NCBI GenBank assembly: GCA_937918935.1
Contig: CAKZSI010000074.1
Span: forward strand, 1-64,000
Direction of reading: 5' to 3'
Origin: an uncultured Chloroflexales bacterium
GTDB taxonomy: Bacteria > Chloroflexota > Chloroflexia > Chloroflexales > Chloroflexaceae
DNA length: 64,000 nt
Every line of letters begins with the position of its first letter. The first letter of the stretch is position 1. Positions 1 to 8,218 of the stretch are shown here, in pieces. The notes beneath the pieces were generated by a model. That model saw only the letters and a program-made list of their open reading frames with translations, searched no databases and was not told where the DNA came from. The translations under genes and the position numbers were made by a program.

Positions 1-73
1 TGATCTCCTCCGCCGTTGCATTGCGGTGGACGCCGAGTACTGCGTAGTAGTCAAGCTCCTCGAACTCGTCCAT
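1..73 (-). CDS. J-domain (DnaJ-like) protein, N-terminus only
   Basis: The minus strand reads Met at 73-71 and then 23 more codons to the window edge. The peptide contains LDYYAVLGVHRNATAEEI, which is the start of a J-domain (helix I with the typical DYY-x-VLGV opening). J-domain proteins stimulate the ATPase of DnaK-type Hsp70. AGAGGA lies about five bases before the ATG. The HPD motif, and any glycine-rich or zinc-finger part, would lie outside the window, so it cannot be told whether this is DnaJ proper, CbpA or another J-protein. It is transcribed away from the EVE gene. Confidence 0.82.
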   Translation of the reverse strand, partial: MDEFEELDYYAVLGVHRNATAEEI

Positions 74-120
74 GCCATCCTCTGGCCGATCACGTTCGTG
101 CTGCCTCACACAACCGATGC

Positions 121-126
121 ATTATA
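121..126 (-). promoter_or_regulatory. -10 box for the J-domain gene
   Basis: A perfect TATAAT on the minus strand, about 48 bases before the J-domain start codon. No good -35 hexamer is visible at the right spacing. Confidence 0.45.
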
Positions 127-172
127 GCACGCCCGCAAGGGGTGTTCCTGAGGTCAGTTGCCAGTGCGCCAG

Positions 173-203
173 TTGGACATATCCCCGTCGCGCAGCTTAC
201 AAT
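173..203 (+). promoter_or_regulatory. Candidate promoter of the EVE-domain gene
   Basis: TTGGAC at 173-178 (or TGGACA at 174-179) and TACAAT at 198-203, spacing 18-19 bases, 35 bases before the GTG start at 238. Spacing is slightly long. Confidence 0.4.
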
Positions 204-237
204 GCTTGCGTTTCATTGGCCCGTAAGGAGTGTCGCG

Positions 238-651
238 GTGGGCTACTGGCTCCTCAAGACTGAGCCACAGGCTTACAGTTACGCCGATCTGCTGCGCGAA
301 GGCGGCACGGTCTGGGATGGGGTGACGAACAACGTCGCCCTGAAGCATCTTCGAAGCATACAGCCGGGTGATCAGGCGCTCATCTACCACACCGGCGATG
401 AGCGCCGGGCCGTCGGCCTGGCCGAGGTGACCAGCGCCCCGTACCCGGATCCGCAACAGGACGATCCCAGACTGGTGGTGGTTGACGTGCGTCCGCTACG
501 TCTCCTGCCGCGCCCGGTCGATCTGGCGACGATCAAAGCCGATCCGTTCTTTGCCGAGTTTGCTCTGGTGCGTCAGGGGCGTCTCTCGGTAGTTCCGGTG
601 ACGCCTGAGCAATGGGCGCGTCTGCTGGCGATGGCCGGCCTGGAAGAATGA
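238..651 (+). CDS. EVE domain-containing protein
   Basis: 137-aa protein with the EVE fold (PUA/YTH-like), starting GYWLLKTEP and containing VWDGVTNN and GDQALIYHTGDERR, which are conserved EVE-domain stretches. EVE proteins bind modified bases in nucleic acid; the ligand here is unknown. The GTG at 238 is chosen because TAAGGAG lies at 224-230, seven bases upstream, and the family normally starts at this YWLxK segment. The frame stays open upstream, but that part reads as Arg/Ser-rich non-coding sequence. It stands alone between the divergent J-domain gene and a two-component system. Confidence 0.88.
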   Translation: MGYWLLKTEPQAYSYADLLREGGTVWDGVTNNVALKHLRSIQPGDQALIYHTGDERRAVGLAEVTSAPYPDPQQDDPRLVVVDVRPLRLLPRPVDLATIKADPFFAEFALVRQGRLSVVPVTPEQWARLLAMAGLEE

Positions 652-712
652 TGCGTGTGGTTTCCGTTGGTACATTTCTAGAAAGATAGTGGCGTTACAA
701 TCAGTGGCAGAG

Positions 713-727
713 GTTGTCGGCGACAAC
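713..727. promoter_or_regulatory. Inverted repeat upstream of response regulator
   Basis: GTTGTCG-G-CGACAAC is a perfect 7-bp inverted repeat 24 bases before the response-regulator ATG. A TACAAT -10-like box is at 696-701. Position and symmetry suggest an operator or a small leader hairpin. Confidence 0.4.
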
Positions 728-750
728 GCATAGCCGCGCGAGGTGCTGCG

Positions 751-1452
751 ATGGATGCAGCGACGATCCTGGTAGTTGACGATGAGCAGCCGATTGTAGA
801 CCTGGTGGCCAGTTACCTGACTGCTGAGGGGTTTGGCGTCCACCGGGCTTTCGATGGTCCAAGCGCTCTCAATCTGGCTCGCAGTTTGCGTCCTGATCTG
901 GTCATCCTCGATGTGATGCTTCCCGGCATCGACGGGATCGAGGTCTGCCGGCGCCTGCACCAGGAGACGGCCGTCTACGTGCTGATGCTCACCGCGCGCA
1001 CCGATGAGGTGGATAAGCTCATTGGCCTCTCTGTTGGCGCCGACGATTACCTCACCAAGCCTTTCAGCCCCCGTGAACTGGTCGCGCGGGTCAAGGCCAT
1101 TCTGCGCCGCGCTCGTACCCCGCTCGAAAAATATGCCGAACGGCCGGTGTTGCAGTTCGGGGAGATCAGTATTGACCCCGAGCGGCGCGAGGTGCAACGG
1201 GGCGGCTGCCGGATCGATTTGACCCCCCGTGAGTTTGACCTGCTCTACGCCATGGCCAGCCATCCGGGGCGGGTCTTTACCCGTGAGGAGTTGCTGCGCC
1301 GCGTATGGGGGCCGGATTTCGCCGGAATTGATCGGGTCGTTGATGTCCATGTCGGCACCTTGCGCCGGAAACTCGAAGATGATCCCGATGGCGCCCCCCT
1401 GCTGCAGACGGTGCGCGGCGTCGGCTACAAGTTTGTTGGTGGTCAGCGATGA
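751..1452 (+). CDS. OmpR-family response regulator
   Basis: 233-aa DNA-binding response regulator. The receiver domain (about 1-120) has the acidic pair D10/D11, phospho-acceptor D54 in VILDVMLPG and K103 in LTKPFSPRE. The C-terminal winged helix (about 135-230) carries LTPREFDLL and DVHVGTLRRKLEDD, typical of OmpR/PhoB. It is phosphorylated by the histidine kinase whose ATG overlaps its stop codon (ATGA). GAGGTG precedes the start. It closely resembles the second regulator at 20057. Target genes are unknown; the downstream symporter is the obvious candidate. Confidence 0.95.
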   Translation: MDAATILVVDDEQPIVDLVASYLTAEGFGVHRAFDGPSALNLARSLRPDLVILDVMLPGIDGIEVCRRLHQETAVYVLMLTARTDEVDKLIGLSVGADDYLTKPFSPRELVARVKAILRRARTPLEKYAERPVLQFGEISIDPERREVQRGGCRIDLTPREFDLLYAMASHPGRVFTREELLRRVWGPDFAGIDRVVDVHVGTLRRKLEDDPDGAPLLQTVRGVGYKFVGGQR

Positions 1453-2636
1453 GGTGGTACCATCAACTGCGCTGGAAACTGTTCTTCTCCCATCTGGTGA
1501 TCATTATCATTGCCGATGTGGTGCTGCTGGCCACCGCCGGCTTCATCGCGCGCATCGGCCTGGTCTATGTGGCGCCGTTGAACGTCGGCGCGGCTGCTGC
1601 CGAAACGGGTCGCCTGCCGGACGCTGGCGCCGCGGCGGTATCCTCAACGCCCGTTGAGCAGTTCCAGACGGTCCTGCAGCAGGCCCTGCTCGTGAGCGGG
1701 TTCGCCGCGCTGGCCGCGGCCGTCGTAGTAAGCCTCTTCGTGTCGCGACGGATCGTTGAGCCGCTGTTGACCCTCTCGATCGTCAGCCGCCGGCTGGCGC
1801 AGGGGTTTTACCGTGAGCGTACCCGCATCAGCAGCGATGACGAAATCGCCCAGCTCTCCCAGAGCGTCAATCAACTGGCCGACGCTCTCGATCAGACCGA
1901 GCGGCGGCGTCTGGCTTTGCTCGCCGATGTAACCCACGAGTTGCGCACTCCTCTGGCGACCATCGGCGGGTACATGGAGGGCCTGCTCGATGGAGTGATC
2001 GATCCCAGCGCCCAGACGTTCAGCCTCATCCTGCACGAGTCGAACCGTTTGCAACGCCTGATCGAAGATCTGGAGTTGCTCTCGCGGGTTGAGGCGGGCC
2101 AGTTGCCGGTGGTGGCGCGCCGCACCGATCTGCAGCGGGTGCTCGAGGAGGTGGTCGCTCAGTTCGAGCCGCTCTTCCGCGCCAATCAGGTCAGCCTGGC
2201 GTTACACCTCGACATTGACCTTCCGCCGGTCTGGGCCGATCCCGATCGGGTGAACCAGGTGCTGATCAACATCCTCTCCAACGCCTACCGCTATACGCCC
2301 TCCGGCGGGCGAGTAACGCTGGTCGCCGATGTGGTTGATAAGATGGTCATCGTTACCGTTCGGGATACCGGTATCGGGATCAGCCCGGAGCATCTGCCGC
2401 ACGTTTTCGAGCGCTTCTACCGGGTTGACAAATCGCGCGCCCGGCAAAGCGGCGGCAGCGGCATCGGTCTGGCCATCGCGCGGCACCTGGTCTATGCCCA
2501 GGGCGGGGAGATCTGGGCCGAGAGTGACGGGCCAGGCAAGGGGACGACCTTCTGTTTCACCCTGCCGGTCGTGCCAGCCGAGAGTGTGGCGCTGCCCGTC
2601 ACCGAGGCGCAACCCGAAGCGCTGCCCGCCGGTTGA
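1449..2636 (+). CDS. Membrane sensor histidine kinase
   Basis: 395-aa kinase overlapping the response regulator by 4 bases. There are two membrane segments (about 14-36 and 80-98) enclosing a short Ala/Gly-rich extracytoplasmic loop with no recognised sensor domain, then HAMP (about 98-150), HisKA with H163 in DVTHELRTPLA, and HATPase_c with an N box (NILSNAYRYTP), G1 (DTGIGI), F box (FERFYRVD) and G2 (GSGIGLAIARH). All catalytic motifs are intact. The small loop suggests it senses a membrane state or a partner protein. The signal is unknown. Confidence 0.95.
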   Translation: MRWYHQLRWKLFFSHLVIIIIADVVLLATAGFIARIGLVYVAPLNVGAAAAETGRLPDAGAAAVSSTPVEQFQTVLQQALLVSGFAALAAAVVVSLFVSRRIVEPLLTLSIVSRRLAQGFYRERTRISSDDEIAQLSQSVNQLADALDQTERRRLALLADVTHELRTPLATIGGYMEGLLDGVIDPSAQTFSLILHESNRLQRLIEDLELLSRVEAGQLPVVARRTDLQRVLEEVVAQFEPLFRANQVSLALHLDIDLPPVWADPDRVNQVLINILSNAYRYTPSGGRVTLVADVVDKMVIVTVRDTGIGISPEHLPHVFERFYRVDKSRARQSGGSGIGLAIARHLVYAQGGEIWAESDGPGKGTTFCFTLPVVPAESVALPVTEAQPEALPAG

Positions 2637-2664
2637 TCTCCCTGTCCGTCTCCGTGCGGGGTAT

Positions 2665-2682
2665 GGCGAAACCGGGTTTCCC
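2665..2682. repeat. Dispersed palindrome A, copy 1
   Basis: GCGAAAC-CGG-GTTTCCC, intergenic between the kinase and symporter genes. Member of the GGGGAAAC-CGG-GTTTCCCC family found 13 times in this window. Confidence 0.75.
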
Positions 2683-2724
2683 TATGTCTTTCCAGTCAGC
2701 GTTGGGGGCGCCGCTGCCCGCCCA

Positions 2725-2756
2725 TGGGCAGAGGTATGGGGAAATCCGGTTTCTCT
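2725..2756. repeat. Dispersed palindrome A, copy 2 (reverse orientation)
   Basis: The core GGGGAAAT-CCG-GTTTCTCT at 2738-2756 is preceded by GGCAGAGGTAT, the complement of the tail (ATACCTCTGCC) that follows other copies, so this copy is inverted relative to them. Its presence in the frame upstream of the symporter is one reason to start that gene at 2796. Confidence 0.7.
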
Positions 2757-2795
2757 GAAGGTAACATCCGCGTTGCGGCGCAGCCGCGGAGACCT

Positions 2796-5006
2796 ATGAC
2801 ATCGCAGATCCTGCTAGGCATCTTTCAACTCTTCCTGATCATCGGCGGTTCGCTCGCCGTGGCGCTCTACGTGATTGACCGGCTCTTTCCGCCGATGGAG
2901 CGCATCCGCGAACCCGGCAGCGAGAGCAGTGTCGTCTCACCCGTGCCGGGCGGCCCGGGGATGCTGCGATTGCCGCGCGGGCCGGCGTCCGACGAAACGG
3001 TGGTGCCTGCTGCCCCGTCCTGGCTGGGCGCCTACTGGCGCGCCAACCTGCGCCTGATCGGGCCCATGCTGCTCATCTGGCTGTTCAGCTTCACCCTGCC
3101 CGTGCTCCTGGCGCCGATGCTGAACTCGATCACCGTGCTTACCGGTTTTCCCCTGGGCTACTACCTCAGCGGCCAGGGGGCGCTCCTCTTCTTCGTGGCC
3201 CTGACGGTGATCTATAGCTGGCGCATGGCCCGCCTCGATCGGCGCTTTGGCGTCTATGTCGCCGATACGGCGGAACAGCGCCGCTACCGTAGCCGCCTCA
3301 TCGTCAAGTATGCGATCTTTGTAGCCAGCTTTATCCTGTTCGTTGTGGTCGTGGGGGCGATAGACGCCTTCTATAGTCTGCCGGCGCCGTTCATCGGCTG
3401 GGTCTTTCTGTTTCTCACCATTGCCATCTATGCCGTGATTGGCCTGCGCGCTCGCACCAATCGCCTCGATGAGTACTACGTCGCCGGGCGGCGCGTGCCT
3501 GGATTGCTCAATGGCCTGGCTACCGGCTCAGACTGGATGAGCGCCGCTTCGTTCATCTCCATGGCCGGCGCGCTTTTCCTCCTGGGCTATGAGGGGCTTG
3601 CCTACATCACCGGCTGGACGGGCGGATACGTGCTGCTGGTGTTGCTCCTGGCGCCCTACCTGCGCAAATTCGGCCAGTTCACCGTCCCCGATTTCATCGG
3701 CGCGCGGTACCCTGGCGCGATGGCGCGGGTGATCGCCGCCGTCGCCAGCGTCATCATCAGTTTTACCTACCTCACCGCGCAGGTCACCGGGGTCGGCATC
3801 ATTATGAGCCGCTTCCTGGGGCTCAACTACATGCTCGGTGTAATCGTCGGCCTCGCGGCGGTGCTGCTGTGTTCGTTCCTGGGGGGGATGAAGGCAATCA
3901 CCTGGACGCAGGGGGTGCAGGGGATCATCCTGGTCTTCGCCTACCTCGTGCCGGTGACCTGGCTCTCGTTCAAACTGACCGGGGTGCCGCTGCCGCAGTT
4001 AATGTACGGCGAGGCGCTGCGCAACATCGAGACGCTGGAAGCGAGCCAGGGTATCACCCGGAGCTACACCGCGCCCTTCAACGACTGGTCGCCACTCAAT
4101 TACCTGGCGCTGACCATCTGCCTGATGCTGGGCACCGCCGGGTTGCCGCACATTCTGGTACGCTTCTACACTGTACCCACGGTGCGCGAAAGCCGCAGCA
4201 GCGTTGGATGGGCGCTGGCCTGGATCTGTGTGCTCTACCTCACCGCGCCAGCATACGCGGCCTTCTCACGCTGGGAGATACTGGAGAATGTGGTTGGGCG
4301 ACCGGCAAGCGACCTGCCGGCATGGGCCGAGACCTGGGCGCGCACCGGCTTGCTGTCCTTTGCCGATGCCCCTGATGCCGGAGGGAACGGCGATGGGGTA
4401 TTGCAGTACCGCGAGTTGAGTATTGACCAGGATCTGATCGTGCTGGCGACGCCGGAAATCGCCGGGTTGCCGGCGACAGTGGTGGCCCTGGTAGCCGCCG
4501 GAGGTATGGCTGCGGCGTTGTCTACCGCCGATGGGTTGCTCATGGTGATCGCCTCCGCCGTGGCCCATGACGTGTTTCACCGTACCCTCAACCCCAATGC
4601 CAGCCGCCATGAGCGCCTCTGGCTCGGGCGGATCTTGATCCTTGTTGTGGCCATTCTTGCAGCCCTCACCGCCCTGCAGCGCCTGGCGATCATCGTGCAG
4701 ATGGTGGCCTGGGCCTTCTCACTGGCCGCAGCGACATTTTTCCCCGTGCTGGTGCTGGGGGTGTTCTGGAAGGGCGCCACCAGTCGCGGTGCGGCCGCCG
4801 GTATGCTCAGCGGCCTGCTGGTGACTCTGGTGTACATGGGTTTGAACTACACCATGCCCGAGTTTAATCTTTTTGGCATCAGCCACGTGGCCGCGGGGAT
4901 CTTCGGGGTGGTGGTGAACTTCGTCGTCACCTGGAGCGTGAGCCGGGCCGGTCCGCGTCCGGGGCCGGCTACCGAGGCCCTGGTTGATCATCTGCGTTAT
5001 CCCTGA
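2796..5006 (+). CDS. Sodium:solute symporter, DUF4212 small subunit fused to SSS subunit
   Basis: 736-aa inner-membrane transporter. One N-terminal helix and a Pro/Gly linker (about 30-70) are followed by a DUF4212-like module (about 72-155: YWRANLRL, FPLGYYLSGQGALLFF, YSWRMARLDRRFGV) and then an SSS permease (about 180-720) with DWMSAASFISMAGALF. The loop at about 510-560 contains an EF-hand-like DAGGNGDGVLQYREL, as in the VC_2705 subfamily, where DUF4212 is normally a separate small protein. That family is usually linked to uptake of acetate or other organic acids; the substrate here is unproved. ATG 2796 is preceded by GGAG; the in-frame ATG at 2724 would place a repeat copy inside the protein. 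Confidence 0.88.
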   Translation: MTSQILLGIFQLFLIIGGSLAVALYVIDRLFPPMERIREPGSESSVVSPVPGGPGMLRLPRGPASDETVVPAAPSWLGAYWRANLRLIGPMLLIWLFSFTLPVLLAPMLNSITVLTGFPLGYYLSGQGALLFFVALTVIYSWRMARLDRRFGVYVADTAEQRRYRSRLIVKYAIFVASFILFVVVVGAIDAFYSLPAPFIGWVFLFLTIAIYAVIGLRARTNRLDEYYVAGRRVPGLLNGLATGSDWMSAASFISMAGALFLLGYEGLAYITGWTGGYVLLVLLLAPYLRKFGQFTVPDFIGARYPGAMARVIAAVASVIISFTYLTAQVTGVGIIMSRFLGLNYMLGVIVGLAAVLLCSFLGGMKAITWTQGVQGIILVFAYLVPVTWLSFKLTGVPLPQLMYGEALRNIETLEASQGITRSYTAPFNDWSPLNYLALTICLMLGTAGLPHILVRFYTVPTVRESRSSVGWALAWICVLYLTAPAYAAFSRWEILENVVGRPASDLPAWAETWARTGLLSFADAPDAGGNGDGVLQYRELSIDQDLIVLATPEIAGLPATVVALVAAGGMAAALSTADGLLMVIASAVAHDVFHRTLNPNASRHERLWLGRILILVVAILAALTALQRLAIIVQMVAWAFSLAAATFFPVLVLGVFWKGATSRGAAAGMLSGLLVTLVYMGLNYTMPEFNLFGISHVAAGIFGVVVNFVVTWSVSRAGPRPGPATEALVDHLRYP

Positions 5007-5028
5007 TGCCCCGACCCGGGGGAAAAAA

Positions 5029-5065
5029 GGAGGTTCCGGGAGGGCCTGGCCCTCCCGGAACCTCC
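5029..5065. terminator. Bidirectional terminator, hairpin family B
   Basis: GGAGGTTCCGGGAGGGCC pairs perfectly with its complement over 18 bases around a central T. AAAAAA lies just before it and a T-run (CTGTTTTTC) about 10 bases after, so it suits both converging genes, the symporter (+) and the PHP phosphatase (-). Confidence 0.8.
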
Positions 5066-5086
5066 CATCTCCGACTGTTTTTCGCA

Positions 5087-5863
5087 TCAGAAGAAGCTAA
5101 AGCGTTGACGAATGGGGATCGGCGGCGGGGGGGTTATCGGGCCGTCGTTCAGGATGAGGGTCGGGACGGCGCGGGTCATCGCGTCGGCCTCGGCGTCGCC
5201 GACCAGTTCGGCAGCGCGGGCACGGGCGGCCCCCAGGTTGGGCAGGCGCCCGAAGTGGGGGCCGTGGGCATCGCTGGCGATGATCTGCACCAGCCGGTGG
5301 GTTACCAGTGTTTCGGCCAGATGGCGCATCACCGGCCCCTGGGCGCCGAGCAGCGCGTCGCCGGTGAGTTGCATGAGCGCACCGCGCTCGATCAGTGGTA
5401 CGAGGCTGTTTGGGTCGTGCTGCACGTAGCGCATGCGCTCAGGGTGGGCATAGACCACCCGGTAGCCGGCCACCTGCAGGCCGAAGACGATCTGCTCGAC
5501 GACGTCGGCGGGGCTGGTGAGGGGAAACTCCACCAGCACAGTCCGGCTCTCGCCGTAGGGCAGCAGTTCGCCTGCCTTCAGGCGCTCGACCACGCCCGGC
5601 TCGCCGTAGATTTCGGTCCCTGGCACCAGTTCCAGGTTGATGTCCTCTTCCGCCAGGGCGGCTCGCAACTCGGCGAGCCGTTCGGCCAGCAGGGCCACGG
5701 TGTAGCGTGAGTGGTCGGCGTTGGTCGAATTGCGCCCATGGGGCGTAGCGGCCATCACGGTAACACCCATGGCCGCCGCCTCCCGGGCCATAGCGATGGC
5801 AGCCTCCAGGGTACGGGCGCCATCGTCGAAATCGTGGAGAATGTGTGAGTGGAGATCAATCAT
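5087..5863 (-). CDS. PHP-family tyrosine-protein phosphatase (YwqE/CpsB-like)
   Basis: 258-aa PHP-fold metal-dependent phosphatase. It begins MIDLHSHILHDFDDGA, the metal-binding HxH of this family, and has further conserved acids and histidines (TPHGRN, VEFP, YAHPERMRYV, ASDAHGPHFGR). CpsB/YwqE enzymes dephosphorylate the C-terminal tyrosines of their BY-kinase, and the BY-kinase gene lies just upstream in the same operon. ATG 5863 was chosen because the family starts at this HxH; the frame is open further upstream but that overlaps the kinase gene. No clear ribosome site is seen. Confidence 0.9.
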   Translation of the reverse strand: MIDLHSHILHDFDDGARTLEAAIAMAREAAAMGVTVMAATPHGRNSTNADHSRYTVALLAERLAELRAALAEEDINLELVPGTEIYGEPGVVERLKAGELLPYGESRTVLVEFPLTSPADVVEQIVFGLQVAGYRVVYAHPERMRYVQHDPNSLVPLIERGALMQLTGDALLGAQGPVMRHLAETLVTHRLVQIIASDAHGPHFGRLPNLGAARARAAELVGDAEADAMTRAVPTLILNDGPITPPPPIPIRQRFSFF

Positions 5864-5909
5864 AGAGTAAAAAGAGTACGGGGGCCGGTCGTCCGGCCCC
5901 CCTGGCTCC

Positions 5910-6578
5910 TCAGTAGCTGTAGCCACGCTCCAGGCGCGAGCCGTTGAGCACCACGCCGATAATATTGGCCTTGACCTTTTCGAGCATCTGCCGGGCTTCG
6001 CGTGCCCGGTCGCGCCGGGTGTGGCCGGCCTGCAACACGAGCAACACCCCGTCCACGCGGGGCGCCAGCACCGCGGCATCGGTAACGGCGACGACGGGAG
6101 GGGTGTCGAACAGCACCATATCTGCCTCGGCGCGCAGACGCTCGATCAGCGCGCCCATACGGCGGGAGCCGAGCAGATCGGCCGGACGCGGCGGTAATGG
6201 GCCGCTTGCCAGCAGGCGCAGCCCGGCCACGCCGGTCTCCTGGATGGGCAAGGGGCCTTCACTCTGCTCCAGCAGGGCGCTGGTCAGTCCGCGGTCATTT
6301 GGCGTGCCAAAGAGAGCGTGCAGACTCGGACGCCGCAGATCGCAGTCCACTAGCAATACTCGCTGCTCGGCCTGGGCCATGGTCACGGCCAGGTTCGCCA
6401 GCGTGGTGCTCTTGCCCTCGTCCGGCCCGGTGCTGGTAATTACCAGCGTGTGCAATGGGCGGTCGAGGCTGGAGAAAAGAATATTCGTCCGCAGGGTGCG
6501 ATAGGCCTCGGCGGCGGCGGAACTCGGGTCGCGCAGGGTGATCAACGCGCGTTCGGCGGCGGTCCCGTTCACGGCCAC
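5910..6578 (-). CDS. CpsD/CapB-type tyrosine kinase (BY-kinase)
   Basis: 222-aa cytoplasmic P-loop tyrosine kinase for exopolysaccharide control. Walker A is GPDEGKST (about 51-58), Walker A' LLVDCDLRRP and Walker B MVLFDTPPV; the early EAYRTLRTNI helix is the oligomerisation motif. The tail ends in GYSY, so the tyrosine cluster is very short (two Tyr) compared with most BY-kinases. It needs a membrane activator, supplied by the Wzz-like protein 16 bases upstream. The GTG start at 6578 is preceded by GGGAGG. Confidence 0.92.
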   Translation of the reverse strand: MAVNGTAAERALITLRDPSSAAAEAYRTLRTNILFSSLDRPLHTLVITSTGPDEGKSTTLANLAVTMAQAEQRVLLVDCDLRRPSLHALFGTPNDRGLTSALLEQSEGPLPIQETGVAGLRLLASGPLPPRPADLLGSRRMGALIERLRAEADMVLFDTPPVVAVTDAAVLAPRVDGVLLVLQAGHTRRDRAREARQMLEKVKANIIGVVLNGSRLERGYSY

Positions 6579-6594
6579 GGCTTCCTCCCGGCTA

Positions 6595-7254
6595 CTACTT
6601 CTCGACCGTCGGGATGGCCCCGATGGTCGTCAACCCGACGAAGCGCTCGACATCGGCGCTACTCTTCAGGGTATCATCGAGGTATTCCAGCACAAACACG
6701 AGCAAGACGCCAACGATCAGGCCCAGGATGGCACCGGCGAGCACATTGACGCGGGTGTTGGGGCTGATGGACACCAGGCGCGCCCGCTGGATCTGCTGGA
6801 CGTTGATGCGCGCAGTGCCTTCCAGCGTGGCATTGATACGGTTGACCTCGGCGACGATGCGCGCGCCGACGGCGTCGGCCATGGCCATGGCCTGGTCGAG
6901 CGTGGGCGCGTCAACCTCGATGACGATTTTCTGCTCATCGGGGCGGGGTTGAATGTTGACGTCTTCCATCCACCGTTCGCCGCTGACATCGAGGCCGAGT
7001 TGCTGGCTGATCTGGTCGAGCACATCGGGTTGCAGCACCAGTTCACGATAGCTGTTCATAGAGTTGCGCAGCACGATGTTGAGGCCATTATCAGCCTGGT
7101 TGGCAAAGGCCAGGTAGACGGCCTGGGCGCGGAAGGTCTGAGGCAGCAGTTTGCTTACCCCGTAGGCGGCCACTGCGGCGGCGAGGAGGGTAAGGGCCAC
7201 CACCCACCAGCGTTTGATCAATACATTGACATAATCTGTAAGTTGCATAGGCAT
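6595..7254 (-). CDS. Wzz-like polysaccharide chain-length/kinase activator protein
   Basis: 219-aa protein with an N-terminal helix (about 16-36), a periplasmic/extracytoplasmic alpha-beta domain with a heptad-like part (about 100-165), and a C-terminal helix (about 172-194, VLAGAILGLIVGVLLVFVLE) followed by a short cytoplasmic tail. This is the Wzz/CpsC layout, which sets polymer length and activates the BY-kinase encoded next. It may start at 7254 (MPMQL) or 7248 (MQL). It is the second of two Wzz-like genes in the run. Confidence 0.85.
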   Translation of the reverse strand: MPMQLTDYVNVLIKRWWVVALTLLAAAVAAYGVSKLLPQTFRAQAVYLAFANQADNGLNIVLRNSMNSYRELVLQPDVLDQISQQLGLDVSGERWMEDVNIQPRPDEQKIVIEVDAPTLDQAMAMADAVGARIVAEVNRINATLEGTARINVQQIQRARLVSISPNTRVNVLAGAILGLIVGVLLVFVLEYLDDTLKSSADVERFVGLTTIGAIPTVEK

Positions 7255-7330
7255 ACCTGATGTGAAAGCCTCTACGGCAGGGACTTGTTTAGTAACCTCG
7301 GCTGGCCACTCCCTGGCAGGGAGGGCCAGA

Positions 7331-8023
7331 TCACTCTTTCGGGATCACGCCAATCACACGCACGCCGAGCCACTGTTCGGCCTGGCGCGGGCTGTGCAGC
7401 CGGTCATCGAAGGCATTGAGCAGAAAAGCCAGGCCCACCCCGGCGGCGAGGGCGAGCGCCACACGCAGGGCGATATCGCGCAGCACCTCACGGCGGCCAG
7501 CAACCGGGGCGGCTTCCCCGGGCGGATCGAGCACGGCCACATTTAAACCTCCGGCGGAGGTGCGGCCCCAGTACTTCAGCCCGCCGCTCTGCAGGGTCGC
7601 CAGGGTGGCGCGGAGCATGGCGCTGGCAGCTTCGGGAGTTTTGGCGACAGCGCGGAAGGTCACAGCACGGTGGGTTACATCGGCCCGCAGGCTGCCGCGG
7701 ATCGTTGTGGCATCGATCGAGTAGCCCTCGGCTGCCAGGGCATCCCGCACATCGGCGGCAAAGGCGGCGCTTCCCACGACGAAGGGCAGGTCGTCGAGGA
7801 GGTACTCCGTGGTCATCCAGGTGGAACGCTCGTCAACATCGGGCAGCGGCGAGGGTGCTGTAGCCGAGAGCGGCACACGCGAGACCAGGGCCAGCGCGCT
7901 GGCCTGGTAGGCCGGGGCGCGGCCCAGGGCCAGGGCCAGGCTGAGCGTGCCGGCGATGAGGGGAGGCAGGAGCGCCAGCAACCAGTAGCGCCGCAGGATG
8001 GAAAGGTACTCGTACAGATGCAT
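7331..8023 (-). CDS. Second Wzz-like chain-length determinant protein
   Basis: 230-aa protein with the same layout as the downstream gene: a helix at about 13-33 (LLALLPPLIAGTLSLALAL), an extracytoplasmic domain, a helix at about 185-205, and a short tail ending IGVIPKE, which parallels IGAIPTVEK of its neighbour. Sequence identity is low, so this is an old duplication or a two-component Wzz. ATG 8023 (MHLYEYL) is chosen because the longer frame adds an Arg/Pro-rich leader. A 76-base gap separates it from the next gene. Confidence 0.8.
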   Translation of the reverse strand: MHLYEYLSILRRYWLLALLPPLIAGTLSLALALGRAPAYQASALALVSRVPLSATAPSPLPDVDERSTWMTTEYLLDDLPFVVGSAAFAADVRDALAAEGYSIDATTIRGSLRADVTHRAVTFRAVAKTPEAASAMLRATLATLQSGGLKYWGRTSAGGLNVAVLDPPGEAAPVAGRREVLRDIALRVALALAAGVGLAFLLNAFDDRLHSPRQAEQWLGVRVIGVIPKE

Positions 8024-8218
8024 GCTCAGACAAAAGGGTAGTGTTGCGGGAGTGGCCCCTGGGCGACGGCGCACAGGTTAGCTGGCAGACGCCACCCATC
8101 CGTACCGGCTCGTTGCAGCAGCGGCCCTTCGGGGACGGCGCGTCTGGTATGCTGCGGAGCGGGCGCGTCACCCGTGCGCCCCGCGCTGACCGTCGAGGAT
8201 GCGGCAGCGGATCGAGTT

